In this document: in pieces, positions 8,695 to 17,000 of the stretch | How the letters are laid out: every line of letters starts with the position of its first letter | How positions within the stretch are numbered: the first letter of the stretch is position 1 | Origin: Chishuiella changwenlii | GTDB lineage: Bacteria; Bacteroidota; Bacteroidia; Flavobacteriales; Weeksellaceae | Direction of reading: 5' to 3' | DNA: 64,000 bases | NCBI RefSeq assembly: GCF_900142565.1 | Contig: NZ_FRBH01000002.1 | Location: 62,001-126,000, forward strand | Position numbers and translations under genes: made by a program | Notes under the pieces: model-generated | What the model was told of the DNA's origin: nothing | Seen by the model: the letters and a program-made list of their open reading frames with translations, nothing else | The model's database searches: none

Positions 8695-9531
8695 ATGAGT
8701 AGGAAAGATTGGACTGATGATAAATTACTATTTCGACTTATAAATAATAAGACGGAGAAAACCCGTTGGGACAATATACAAGTTTTAAGAGATAGGGTAA
8801 GTCAAGAACTATTTTCAAAAAGTGTTGAATTGACCAAATCTGATAATCCTAAAATTAGAAAAATAGGTATTGATATTTTAGCTCAATTAGGAGAAACGCC
8901 AAGACCATTTTTGAATGATACTTTAAAAGTCTACTTTGACTTACTAGATGTTGAAACCAATCCAGATGTTTTAATGTCATTGCTTTATTCCGTTGGACAC
9001 AATAATGATAACCTTAGTAAAAAGCAAATAGATAAAGTCTGCTCATTTATAAGCAACGAAAATGATTGGGTAAAAGAAGGTTTAGTTTTCGCGTTGCTTG
9101 GTATAGATAACACAAATGCAATAAAAACCTTAATAAAACTTTCGTCTGACAAACTGAGCCATGTGAGAGATTGGGCTACTTTTGGACTTGGATCCCAAAT
9201 CGAAAGAAATAACAAGTACATTCGTGAAGCTTTATGGGAAAGAGTCAATGATAAGCATCAAGAAACTAAACTTGAAGCTATTATGGGGTTAGCAAAACGA
9301 AATGATAAACGTGTGAATAAAATTATAAGAGATGAACTTATTAATCAAGAGCACGGGATTTTACTATTAGAAGCAGTTATTGAAACACAGAATAAAGAAT
9401 TTCTTCCTTTATTGAGAAATAATTTAAATACAATTATTGATGACAATTCTATAGATTTTCGATGGAAGAAAGACTTACAGAATTGTATTGACGAATTAAC
9501 TAAATTGACTTCAGTTATAGAAACTCGTTGA
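8695..9531 (+). CDS. HEAT-repeat protein
   Basis: The product has 278 residues, all helical in appearance, with at least five HEAT-like repeats of about 30-35 residues (for example NPKIRKIGIDILAQLG, NDWVKEGLVFALLG, LSHVRDWATFGLGS, HQETKLEAIMGLAKR). No signal peptide, membrane segment or catalytic motif is visible. Such proteins usually serve as binding scaffolds; the partner is unknown. The gene stands alone between two long inverted repeats (8517-8675 and 9546-9625), which gives it the look of a single-gene cassette. Confidence 0.8.
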   Translation: MSRKDWTDDKLLFRLINNKTEKTRWDNIQVLRDRVSQELFSKSVELTKSDNPKIRKIGIDILAQLGETPRPFLNDTLKVYFDLLDVETNPDVLMSLLYSVGHNNDNLSKKQIDKVCSFISNENDWVKEGLVFALLGIDNTNAIKTLIKLSSDKLSHVRDWATFGLGSQIERNNKYIREALWERVNDKHQETKLEAIMGLAKRNDKRVNKIIRDELINQEHGILLLEAVIETQNKEFLPLLRNNLNTIIDDNSIDFRWKKDLQNCIDELTKLTSVIETR

Positions 9532-9545
9532 TCTATTACTAAAAT

Positions 9546-9625
9546 CTAAAATTATACTATTCAGATAAATAAAAGTTAAAAAAGTATACAATATTTTGTA
9601 TATATTAGTTATACGATAGTTTTAG
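9546..9625. repeat. Imperfect long-range inverted repeat with internal hairpin
   Basis: The arms at 9546-9560 (CTAAAATTATACTAT) and 9611-9625 (ATACGATAGTTTTAG) are complementary at 12 of 15 positions plus one wobble. Inside is a perfect 7-base hairpin (TATACAA 9585-9591, TTGTATA 9596-9602). The right part contains GTTATACGATA, close to GTTATGCGTTA of the preceding element. It may be a second attC-like site or simply a weak terminator. Confidence 0.3.
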
Positions 9626-9649
9626 CTAAACTCTGTATAGAAATAAAAA

Positions 9650-10396
9650 ATGGAAAATGAATTAAGATCCTTTTGGAGAAAATTTTTTGATTTTAACTGG
9701 AAATTTGGATTATTCTTAATCTTAATAATTTGTATTCCAAGATTCATGATCGTTCTCATAGCAAATGAAACTGCAAATTATAGTTATGTTGGCTTTATTA
9801 TGATTATTTCTGCAATTGCACCTTTTTTATTTCTGAATAAATATGGTCAAAAGAAAATCGGAATAACAAAACCAAAAAGTTATTCTTGGTTAATTTGGAG
9901 TTTCTTAATAGGGTTAGCTTTTAGTTTTCTGCTTTATCTTTTGGGAGATTTACTTTATAAAAGCACTTTTGAGAATTGGTATGTTTATATAGGAAAATCA
10001 TACAATATTCCTACAGAAATAAAAGCAAATGATAAACGTATAATGTTTATTATAATGGCTATAACAGGCATGATATTTAGTCCTATTGGAGAAGAGTTAT
10101 TTTTCAGAGGAATTGTTCATTCAAGTTTTGCAAAATCGTTGGGAAATGTCAAAGCATCAATTATTGATAGCTTAGCTTTCTCATTAATTCATATCTCTCA
10201 TTTTGGTTTAGTGTTTATAAATAATGATTGGAAATTATTAACAATTCCAACGTTTATATGGTGCTTGAGTATGTTTTTAGTTAGTATTCTTTTCTATTTT
10301 AGCCGGAAAAAATCAGGTTCAATTTTGGGCTCAATTATTTGTCATTCGGCTTTTAATCTTGGAATGATTTATTGTATATTTTACTTATTGAACTAA
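9650..10396 (+). CDS. CPBP family intramembrane glutamic endopeptidase
   Basis: This 248-residue protein has six to eight membrane segments and the CPBP (ABI/Rce1-type) catalytic motifs: EELFFR with Glu148, Glu149 and Arg153, a His-rich second motif (LIHISHF, His181 and His184), and CHSAFN with His232 and Asn236. Members cleave within the membrane; in bacteria substrates include self-immunity or signalling peptides, but the substrate here is unknown. It is a single gene on the + strand, convergent with the HxlR regulator. Confidence 0.88.
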   Translation: MENELRSFWRKFFDFNWKFGLFLILIICIPRFMIVLIANETANYSYVGFIMIISAIAPFLFLNKYGQKKIGITKPKSYSWLIWSFLIGLAFSFLLYLLGDLLYKSTFENWYVYIGKSYNIPTEIKANDKRIMFIIMAITGMIFSPIGEELFFRGIVHSSFAKSLGNVKASIIDSLAFSLIHISHFGLVFINNDWKLLTIPTFIWCLSMFLVSILFYFSRKKSGSILGSIICHSAFNLGMIYCIFYLLN

Positions 10397-10420
10397 GCCC
10401 ATATTTCTTAAGTCTTAAAA

Positions 10421-10777
10421 TTACCCTTCTATAATCTTTTTTCGATGAGCAATTCCCCATTCAGTCAAATTATTAATAATAGTTTTTAATGTTAAACCAT
10501 GTTCTGTAAGTTGATAATGAACTGTTACAGGTTGTGTGTCTAATACAGTTCGTGTTATTAACTTATTTATTTCAAGTTCTTTTAATTCTTTACTCAACAT
10601 TCTGTTAGAAATACCTTCCACATCATTCAATATTTCTGAGAATCTTCTTTGATTATAAAAACAGATAGAAGAGATAATAGCTATTTTCCATTTACCATTC
10701 AGAACGTCCATAGAATCCTGAACAGCTCTCATTTCTTTCTTATGTTCTTGTTTAAAATCTGTAATTTGACACGTCAT
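10421..10777 (-). CDS. HxlR family transcriptional regulator
   Basis: The 118-residue product has the family's winged HTH: a conserved first helix (LNGKWKIAIISSI, about residues 25-37), RRFSEIL, and GISNRMLSKELKELE as the recognition part, then the wing and LTEHGLTL. A Cys at residue 3 is noteworthy because some HxlR proteins sense thiol-reactive compounds through an N-terminal cysteine. The gene is divergent from an SDR gene with 108 bases between the starts, the classic arrangement for a local repressor controlling its neighbour. Confidence 0.9.
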   Translation of the reverse strand: MTCQITDFKQEHKKEMRAVQDSMDVLNGKWKIAIISSICFYNQRRFSEILNDVEGISNRMLSKELKELEINKLITRTVLDTQPVTVHYQLTEHGLTLKTIINNLTEWGIAHRKKIIEG

Positions 10778-10819
10778 AATGTTACTTTGTTACTCCTATG
10801 TTACTGTTATCTTTAAGTA

Positions 10820-10856
10820 CAAAGTTACTAAAAATAACTTGGTGTAGTTACCTTTG
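10820..10856. promoter_or_regulatory. Candidate HxlR operator with divergent promoters
   Basis: AAGTTA (10822-10827) and TAACTT (10835-10840) form a perfect 6-base inverted repeat with a 7-base spacer. On the minus strand, TAACTTTG at 10827-10820 matches TAnnTTTG for the regulator; on the + strand, TACCTTTG at 10849-10856 matches it for the SDR gene, 30 bases before its start. The left half of the repeat lies inside the regulator's -7 box. Several further GTTACT copies lie at 10780-10806. Confidence 0.55.
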
Positions 10857-10885
10857 ATTCATTAACAAATACAAATTTTTAAAAA

Positions 10886-11632
10886 ATGGATTTTATAAAT
10901 AAAAATGTAGTTATTACAGGAGGTAGTACAGGAATAGGATTTGCAACTGCACAAGCATTTATTAACGAAGGTGCAAATGTTTGGATAACGAGTAGAAGTG
11001 CAGAAAATCTGCAACAAGCAGAAACAAAAATTAATAGTCCAAAATTAACGACAGTTGTTTCAGATACTTCAAATTTAGAAGGAATTTCTATTCTAGAAAA
11101 AGTAGTCACAGAAAGTGGAAACAAAATAGACGTCCTTTTCTTAAATGCAGGAATTGCAGTTTTTTCACCAATTGAACATGCGACAGAAGAAGATTTTGAT
11201 GCACAATTTAATACCAATGTAAAAGGTTATTATTTTACATTACAAAAAATGATACCTCATTTAGTAGAGGGAGCATCAGTAGTATTTACTTCTTCTACTG
11301 TTGCAACAGCTTCTCAAATGTATGCAAGTGTATATTCAGCAACAAAAGGAGCGGTGAATAAAATAGCTCACATCGCTGCAAACGAATTAGCGGATAGAAA
11401 AATTAGAGTAAATATTGTAAGTCCTGGACCAATAAAGACAGAAGGTTTTGAAAAAGTAGTTACAGATGATGAAGTTAAAAAACAATTTGCTGCAACTACA
11501 GCTGTACAAAGATTAGGAAACCCAGATGAAATTGCTAAAACTGTATTATTCTTAAGTTCAGATAAAGCAAGTTTTATAACAGGAGCAGAATTAATGGTAG
11601 ATGGAGGTTATATTGGATATGCCTTGAAATAG
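10886..11632 (+). CDS. SDR family NAD(P)-dependent oxidoreductase
   Basis: This 248-residue classical short-chain dehydrogenase has TGGSTGIG (residues 11-18), NAG (88-90), catalytic Ser at about 136-137, and Y150-x-x-x-K154. An Arg after the second strand (TSRSAE) favours NADP(H). The C-terminal GAELMVDGGY is typical. The substrate is not predictable. It is divergent from an HxlR regulator and is probably its target, which suggests induction by an electrophile or xenobiotic; this is inference from context. Confidence 0.9.
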   Translation: MDFINKNVVITGGSTGIGFATAQAFINEGANVWITSRSAENLQQAETKINSPKLTTVVSDTSNLEGISILEKVVTESGNKIDVLFLNAGIAVFSPIEHATEEDFDAQFNTNVKGYYFTLQKMIPHLVEGASVVFTSSTVATASQMYASVYSATKGAVNKIAHIAANELADRKIRVNIVSPGPIKTEGFEKVVTDDEVKKQFAATTAVQRLGNPDEIAKTVLFLSSDKASFITGAELMVDGGYIGYALK

Positions 11633-11658
11633 ATTTATCAATAAAATTTAATATGAAG

Positions 11659-11697
11659 AGTCACAGATAACTAAAAATTGTTTGTGACTTTTTCTTT
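11659..11697 (+). terminator. Terminator after the SDR gene
   Basis: AGTCACA (11659-11665) pairs with TGTGACT (11683-11689) and is followed by a T-rich tract (TTTTTCTTTTT). Confidence 0.7.
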
Positions 11698-11779
11698 TTA
11701 AGAAACTTTGAATTAAATTCGTTCAATCTAACAGTATTTATTGTTTACAGTAATACGCTACTAATTCGTAAAATTAAAA

Positions 11780-12646
11780 ATGAAAGTACTATTCTCAATT
11801 ATTACACTTTTTTTAAGTTTAAATTTTTGTATAGCTCAAAAACTTCTTAATTCTTGGAGTCAACAGAATATTGAAAATTATACAAAAGAAATGTATGATG
11901 AAGCACAAAAACTTTCACCATCTGAACTTTTAGAGAAAAATCTAAATGATCAGTATTGGAGTGAAGTATTTTTAACTTTGAACGCTTCTGTTAATAACTA
12001 TTCTAAAGATGTAAATTATCTACAATCGTTAACTGAACAATTAACAAATAAGACAGAGACAAAATTAAAAGGAACAAGTAGGTTAATAATTTGGGATAGG
12101 ATTTCAAATGGAGATATAATTTTTGAAGGAAAAGGTTTGATTATTGATAATGATTTGTTTACAGTTGCAGGTAGAGCAAATCAAATTTTACAAAACTTAA
12201 CGAGTAAAAACTTTGGTAATGTATCTATAAATTCAACTGAAAAAGAACTTGAAATACTTAAAATTAACTGGAAAGATTATCTAAAAGGAAAATCCGTAAA
12301 TGGGTATGAACAAGAGGAAAATAAAAATGCAAAAATTCCTGAAATTAGTAATTTGGCAGCTATAAAAGCATTAATAATTTCTTTACAAGATAATTTGAGC
12401 AAAGAACAAATAACTAAAAATTGTTTGAAAAAAGTTTATAATTTAGAAGAAATGCCAAAAGATAAAGGTTCATCAGCAACTTACTGTAATCCTGATACGT
12501 ATACTAATGCATATATAAATATATTATTTGGAAATAAAAACAATGATGATTTGAAAGATGCAAAATGGTGGTTGGTGTTTTGGAATAAAAATCAAAATAA
12601 TTTAGTTTGGAATTCTGAAAAAGAAATCTACGAAGTTAAAAAATAA
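11780..12646 (+). CDS. Secreted protein of unknown function
   Basis: The product has 288 residues with a clear signal peptide (cleavage expected after FCIAQ, about residue 20). The rest is hydrophilic with three Trp-rich spots (SWSQQN, KWWLVFWNKNQNNLVWN) and no cysteine pair or catalytic motif that I recognise. It stands alone between a terminator and a VOC gene. I do not recognise the family; an extracytoplasmic protein is all that can be supported. Confidence 0.65.
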   Translation: MKVLFSIITLFLSLNFCIAQKLLNSWSQQNIENYTKEMYDEAQKLSPSELLEKNLNDQYWSEVFLTLNASVNNYSKDVNYLQSLTEQLTNKTETKLKGTSRLIIWDRISNGDIIFEGKGLIIDNDLFTVAGRANQILQNLTSKNFGNVSINSTEKELEILKINWKDYLKGKSVNGYEQEENKNAKIPEISNLAAIKALIISLQDNLSKEQITKNCLKKVYNLEEMPKDKGSSATYCNPDTYTNAYINILFGNKNNDDLKDAKWWLVFWNKNQNNLVWNSEKEIYEVKK

Positions 12647-12661
12647 CTACTCCTAATATTT

Positions 12662-12767
12662 TTTACTAAAAGATTTACTCACATTTGTAGCTTAATATAG
12701 ATTATTTACTATTGTTTTTTTCTTAAATTTACTAAAAGACTCACAGTTATATAATATTTATTTGTAG
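12662..12767 (+). repeat. Short interrupted direct repeat
   Basis: TTTACTAAAAGA occurs at 12662-12673 and again at 12728-12739, each followed by CTCACA (directly in the second copy, after TTTA in the first) and further on by TTTGTAG. The two copies lie in the gap before the VOC gene. It looks like a small tandem duplication. Confidence 0.4.
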
Positions 12768-12806
12768 AGTTTTAGAGGTAATTATAAATTTAAATAGAAA
12801 GAAATT

Positions 12807-13244
12807 ATGGCATTAATTAACCCTCATATTAACTTCAATGGAAATGCTGAAGAAGCATTCAACTTCTATAAATCTGTATTTGGTGGAGAATTCGCAAATA
12901 TTGTACGTTTCAAAGATTTAAGGAGTGATGATTTTCATGTCGCTGAACATGAAGAAAATAAAATTATGCACATTGCTTTACCTATTGGAAAAAATGTTTT
13001 GATGGCAAATGATGTTCCCGAATTTATGGGAAGAACAAATGAAAACGAGAACAGATCTAAAATATCAATCAGCGTAGAAAGTAAAGAGGAAGCAGATAAA
13101 CTATTCAACGGGCTTTCTGCTGGAGGAAAAATAGAGGTGCCAATTTCAGAAAGTCCTTGGGGTTCTTATTTCGGAATGTTTAGAGATAAATATGGAATTG
13201 AATGGATGGTGGATTTTGATTCAAACTACAAAGGAGAGATTTAA
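12807..13244 (+). CDS. VOC family (PhnB-like) protein
   Basis: This 145-residue protein has the PhnB/glyoxalase-like beta-alpha-beta pattern: NPHINFNGNAEEAFNFYKSVFGG at the start, a metal-site-type His in the central strand (IMHIALPI), SVESKEEADKLFNGLSAGG, and the typical ending FGMFRDKYGIEWMVDF. PhnB-like VOC proteins are usually of unknown substrate. No membrane or signal segment. It is a single gene with no obvious partner. Confidence 0.85.
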   Translation: MALINPHINFNGNAEEAFNFYKSVFGGEFANIVRFKDLRSDDFHVAEHEENKIMHIALPIGKNVLMANDVPEFMGRTNENENRSKISISVESKEEADKLFNGLSAGGKIEVPISESPWGSYFGMFRDKYGIEWMVDFDSNYKGEI

Positions 13245-13374
13245 TTTAAGATGAAAAATAGCTGCTTTTTTTAATTAGTAGAAAAAGTAAATAATAGGAG
13301 TATGAGAATTCTTTTTAACTACAATTAATTAACTTTATAGCTAAAATAAACTCAATATTATTACAATTTAATTT

Positions 13375-14076
13375 ATGAAAAATACACTACTCTTAATTTT
13401 ATTTCTTTTAGCTGTTAATAAAACTTTCGCTCAAAAAAATTATATCGATCAACCTTTTGTTGAAACAAGTGCTAAAGTCGATACACTTGTAATACCAGAT
13501 AGAATTTACTTAACAATTATTATTTCTGAAAAAGACACTAAAGGAAAAACTTCTGTAGAAGAATTAGAAAGTAAAATGGTAAATAAATTAAATTCCATAG
13601 GAATCAATTTATCAAAACAATTATCATTAAATGATTTATCAAGCAATTTCAAAAAATATTTTTTAAAACAACAAGAAGTTTTAAAAGCAAAATCATATTC
13701 ATTATTAGTTTATGATGCTAAAACTGCAGTAAAGGTGATTGTTGAATTAGAAAATGAAAATATATCTAATGTTAACCTCGAAAAAACAGAGTATTCTAAA
13801 ATAGAAGAGTTAAAGTTAGAATTAAAATCTCAAGCTATTTTAAAAGCAAAATTAAATGCAATATCTATGACCAAACCATTAGAGCAAAAGATAGGAAGAG
13901 CACTTTTTATATCCGACTTAGATAATGATTACAATGGTCTTTCTGGTCAAGTCTCTGGAATAAGAGTTAGAGGGTATAGTAGTAAAGTAAAAGCAAGTAG
14001 CTATGAATCTATTGATATTGAATTTCAGAAAATAAAGGTTGAGATGGAAGTGAATGCAAAATTTTTAATTGAATAA
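13375..14076 (+). CDS. SIMPL-domain secreted protein
   Basis: The 233-residue product has a signal peptide (cleavage after KTFAQ, about residue 20) and then a SIMPL (DUF541) domain: a first beta segment with IPDRIYLTIIISEKD, and the family's helix-strand close with AILKAKLNAISMTKPLEQKIGRALFISD. The family is periplasmic or outer-membrane associated and may oligomerise; its role is not established. Monocistronic, with 42 bases to the next gene. Confidence 0.75.
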   Translation: MKNTLLLILFLLAVNKTFAQKNYIDQPFVETSAKVDTLVIPDRIYLTIIISEKDTKGKTSVEELESKMVNKLNSIGINLSKQLSLNDLSSNFKKYFLKQQEVLKAKSYSLLVYDAKTAVKVIVELENENISNVNLEKTEYSKIEELKLELKSQAILKAKLNAISMTKPLEQKIGRALFISDLDNDYNGLSGQVSGIRVRGYSSKVKASSYESIDIEFQKIKVEMEVNAKFLIE

Positions 14077-14124
14077 TTCATTCAATATATATGTAAAAAA
14101 AAATCTCCAAAATTATTATTGGAA

Positions 14125-14694
14125 ATGAATATATATTTTAAAAATCAGTTTAATAATTTAATGGTTCACCTCGAAAAACTAAAACAGAAAGGTGTCATGA
14201 GTTATAATAGAAATAAGTTGATTGAAAAGATATCTGAGATTGATATTTACACTGAAAAACCTTTTGATGAATTAAATTTAGACTTTCTTTTTAATTATAA
14301 AATTTTTCCTGATAATATACTAATTTCTAAAAATGAATGGAATGTAGAGAATAGAGAAATGAGAATTGGAGATACTATTGTTCAACAAGCATTTTTTCCT
14401 CCAATAAAAAATTTCTCTCAGAAGATTATTTTCGGAGTTAGGATTAATGAAATACTAAATAAAGAGAATAAAAAAGGATTCAGTTACGAAACAATTGAAG
14501 GTCATGCTGAAAAAGGAATCTCAATATTTACTGTCGAAAATGAGGCAGGTAAAATAAAATTTAAAATTCATACATTTTCCGAACCAGGTAATTTTTTAAG
14601 TAAAATTGTAGGTTCGTTAATTACTATTCCTTATCAGAAATATTGTACAAAAAAGGCTTTGGAATCTGTAAAGGAGCAAATAGAAAAACAGTGA
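14125..14694 (+). CDS. DUF1990 family protein
   Basis: About 189 residues. The C-terminal half matches the DUF1990 pattern: FGVRINEI, then GFSYETIEGHAEKGISIFTVE, then KIKFKIHTFSEPG and an aromatic/basic C-terminal helix. The N-terminal part (FNYKIFPDNIL, EMRIGDTIVQQAFFPP) also fits. The function of the family is unknown. I chose the ATG at 14125; an in-frame TTG six bases upstream would add two residues. No signal peptide. Confidence 0.7.
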   Translation: MNIYFKNQFNNLMVHLEKLKQKGVMSYNRNKLIEKISEIDIYTEKPFDELNLDFLFNYKIFPDNILISKNEWNVENREMRIGDTIVQQAFFPPIKNFSQKIIFGVRINEILNKENKKGFSYETIEGHAEKGISIFTVENEAGKIKFKIHTFSEPGNFLSKIVGSLITIPYQKYCTKKALESVKEQIEKQ

Positions 14695-14757
14695 AATTTT
14701 ACACAATAAGTTAATTACAGATTTACTATTTTTAATTTTTTGTTAAATTAATATTCT

Positions 14758-15570
14758 ATGAAACAACTACATATACTTATATTATTTCTGGTATCAACTA
14801 TTAGCTTTTCACAAGAAAAGAAAACTGAGATTTTTATAATAGGAAATATACACGACAGTGTCGCTAACTATAATCCTAAAATTTTACTCACAATTCTTGA
14901 GAATATAAAACCAGATATTATACTTCATGAAGTAGATAGTGAGGGTATGAGAGAGTATGAAACTGATGCAAATTTTAAAGGAAATGAAATAAGAGCTAGT
15001 AATTTATATCTTAAAAAAAATTCAAAAACTTTAAGATTTCCGTTTGATTTTGAAGGAAGGAATAAGTATAGAAGAGATAGAGGAATGGTTCCTACAGATA
15101 ATTTAACTATTAAGTTAATTGATAGTTTATACAATGCTAAAAAGCTTACCAAAGAACAAATAAAAATATACGAAACATTTAATAATATTACAGGAGATTT
15201 AATGAAAATTGCTGAATCATCTCCTGAGAATTTCAATAATAAAAAAACTGATAGTATTGCAGAACTAAGACAGAATTTTCAATACCAACAGTTGTTAAAA
15301 ATAACAAATGAAAGACCTGAATTTTCAAAAAATTATATAGTGAAACCTAATAAAGAAAATATAAGCTATAAAGATGGTTTTAAATTAATGTCAGACTTTT
15401 GGGATTTAAGAAATAAAACAATGGCAAAAAATATCTATGATATTTCAGAAAAATATCCAAACAAAAAGATTGTTGTTTTAACTGGTTTTCTGCATCGCTA
15501 TTATTTAATAAAAGAATTGAGAAAATTAAATAATGGTAGTTACACAATTAAAGAATTTTATGAGCCATAA
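14758..15570 (+). CDS. TraB/ChaN-like secreted protein
   Basis: The product has 270 residues with a signal peptide (cleavage after ISFSQ, about residue 19). Short motifs resemble the TraB/ChaN/Tiki hydrolase fold: an early GNIHDS after the first strand, DIILHEVDSEG, and a late VVLTGFLHRYYLIKEL. These are the places where the family's conserved His and Glu residues sit, but overall similarity is weak and I would not assign an activity. The 3' end overlaps the next small gene by 11 bases, indicating a two-gene unit. Confidence 0.5.
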   Translation: MKQLHILILFLVSTISFSQEKKTEIFIIGNIHDSVANYNPKILLTILENIKPDIILHEVDSEGMREYETDANFKGNEIRASNLYLKKNSKTLRFPFDFEGRNKYRRDRGMVPTDNLTIKLIDSLYNAKKLTKEQIKIYETFNNITGDLMKIAESSPENFNNKKTDSIAELRQNFQYQQLLKITNERPEFSKNYIVKPNKENISYKDGFKLMSDFWDLRNKTMAKNIYDISEKYPNKKIVVLTGFLHRYYLIKELRKLNNGSYTIKEFYEP

Positions 15571-15856
15571 TAATTTTAGAACTACAATTACACCATTTTT
15601 TATTATTCTTGGAATTTTGATTATTTTACTTTTAATATTTTCAGTTTACTATCTTTTTATTGATAATAATGGAGGAAATGCTTTAGATGGAACAATTGCT
15701 GCATTTGGATTCATAATTTTTCTTTTTATTTTGGGATTTGAACAATTTATTTTGATGAGCATAAGGGTGAATAAAAATGTAATTTGGGTAGTGGAATCAT
15801 TAATTCTTATTACTGCAGTAATCTACATTTGTTTAAATGGGATATCTATTGGATAA
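15560..15856 (+). CDS. Small three-helix membrane protein
   Basis: 98 residues from the ATG at 15560, with three membrane helices (about residues 9-32, 45-65 and 72-95) separated by short loops. The frame opens earlier (15533), but the ATG at 15560 gives the usual 11-base overlap with the upstream stop and a cleaner N-terminus. Family not recognised. It may be co-translated with the TraB/ChaN-like gene. Confidence 0.6.
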   Translation: MSHNNFRTTITPFFIILGILIILLLIFSVYYLFIDNNGGNALDGTIAAFGFIIFLFILGFEQFILMSIRVNKNVIWVVESLILITAVIYICLNGISIG

Positions 15857-15912
15857 ATGAATAATTGCTATCAATTTTTTATTAAAATATAATATTAAAA
15901 AATACTTTTATT

Positions 15913-16488
15913 ATGAATTTAGGATATTTAGAAAGTGTAATAAAACAATTTGAGTATTATAAATTACTTGGAGAAAAAACGTTTAGTCAGTTAGATGATG
16001 AAGACTTATTTTGGAAATATAACGAAGACTCTAATAGTATTAGTGTAATTGTAAATCATCTATCTGGAAATATGCTTTCGAGATGGTCTGATTTTCTTAA
16101 TTCTGATGGAGAAAAAGTTTGGAGAAAAAGAGATGAAGAGTTTGAGAATAATATTAAAACTAGAGAAGTTCTAATGCAAAAATGGAATCAAGGTTGGAAT
16201 TGCCTTTTAGAAACTCTATATTCTTTAAAAGAATCTGATTTAACTAAAATTATCTACATTAGAAATGAAGGTCATACAGTTATTGAAGCTATAAACAGAC
16301 AATTAGCACATTATCCTTATCACATAGGTCAAATTGTTTTTATTGGAAAAATGATTACTAATAATAATTGGAAATCATTGTCAATTCCAAAAGGGAATTC
16401 TCAAAAATACAATGACGAAAAATTTTCCAAAGAGAAAAAGAAAAGACATTTTACCGATGACTTTTTAAAAAACAATAAAGAATCATAA
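15913..16488 (+). CDS. DinB-like DUF1572 family protein
   Basis: This 191-residue protein fits the DinB/DUF1572 four-helix fold: a first helix with KQFEYYKLLGEKTFSQL, then ISVIVNHLSGNMLSRWSDFL with the first metal-type His, and RQLAHYPYHIGQIVFIGKM with the His pair expected for a DinB-type metal site. DinB-like proteins are metal-dependent enzymes, often thiol transferases; no substrate can be assigned. It ends one base before the GNAT gene start, so the two are co-transcribed. Confidence 0.85.
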   Translation: MNLGYLESVIKQFEYYKLLGEKTFSQLDDEDLFWKYNEDSNSISVIVNHLSGNMLSRWSDFLNSDGEKVWRKRDEEFENNIKTREVLMQKWNQGWNCLLETLYSLKESDLTKIIYIRNEGHTVIEAINRQLAHYPYHIGQIVFIGKMITNNNWKSLSIPKGNSQKYNDEKFSKEKKKRHFTDDFLKNNKES

Positions 16489-16489
16489 A

Positions 16490-16990
16490 ATGAAACAACC
16501 ACCTTACGATGTATTTCCAGAAATTATATCTAATGAAATAATTTTGAGAGAAATACAGATAGAAGATGTGAAAGATATTGTTGAAATATCGTTTTACGAT
16601 TCAAGACCAGCTTCAACAGTTGAAGATGCAATAACAATGCAAGAAAAAATAAATTTGGATTATCTAAACGGTTCATCTATCCATTGGGGAATTGTAGATA
16701 AACAGACAAATAGTATTGTAGGAACATTAGGTTATTATAGAGGCTTAGATAAAGGAGTAGGGGAACTTGGTTGTGTGTTAAAGAGCAACTTTCGCGGAAA
16801 AGGGTTTATGACATTAGCAATGACACTTGCTATTGAATTTGGTATTAAAAATATTGGATTAAAAGAAATAATAGCAATTACAACTACACAAAATCACAGT
16901 GCTGTAAAACTTCTTGAAAGATTAAATTTTGTAAAAACAAGAAAGCTCGAAGAAGATGAAATTGAATATAAATATGTGAATATTGCTTAA
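16490..16990 (+). CDS. GNAT family N-acetyltransferase
   Basis: The 166-residue product has the RimJ/RimL-like GNAT layout: an N-terminal strand (NEIILREIQIEDV), IVGTLGYYRG, an acetyl-CoA binding segment with FRGKGFMTLAMTLAIEFG, and NHSAVKLLERLNFVKTRKLE at the end. The acceptor is unknown. It follows the DUF1572 gene by one base and is convergent with the TPR-HTH gene, only 10 bases away. Confidence 0.88.
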   Translation: MKQPPYDVFPEIISNEIILREIQIEDVKDIVEISFYDSRPASTVEDAITMQEKINLDYLNGSSIHWGIVDKQTNSIVGTLGYYRGLDKGVGELGCVLKSNFRGKGFMTLAMTLAIEFGIKNIGLKEIIAITTTQNHSAVKLLERLNFVKTRKLEEDEIEYKYVNIA

Positions 16991-17000
16991 TTTTTTCTTT

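Noticed and set aside
7041-9531. FRG and HEAT genes as a two-gene toxin-antitoxin or defence operon
   Set aside because: They are 184 bases apart with a long inverted repeat between them, so co-transcription is doubtful, and neither has a known partner of the other type.
10780-10806. Repeated GTTACT units resembling a short CRISPR or satellite
   Set aside because: Only a few copies with irregular spacing and no spacers. More likely half-sites of a regulator.
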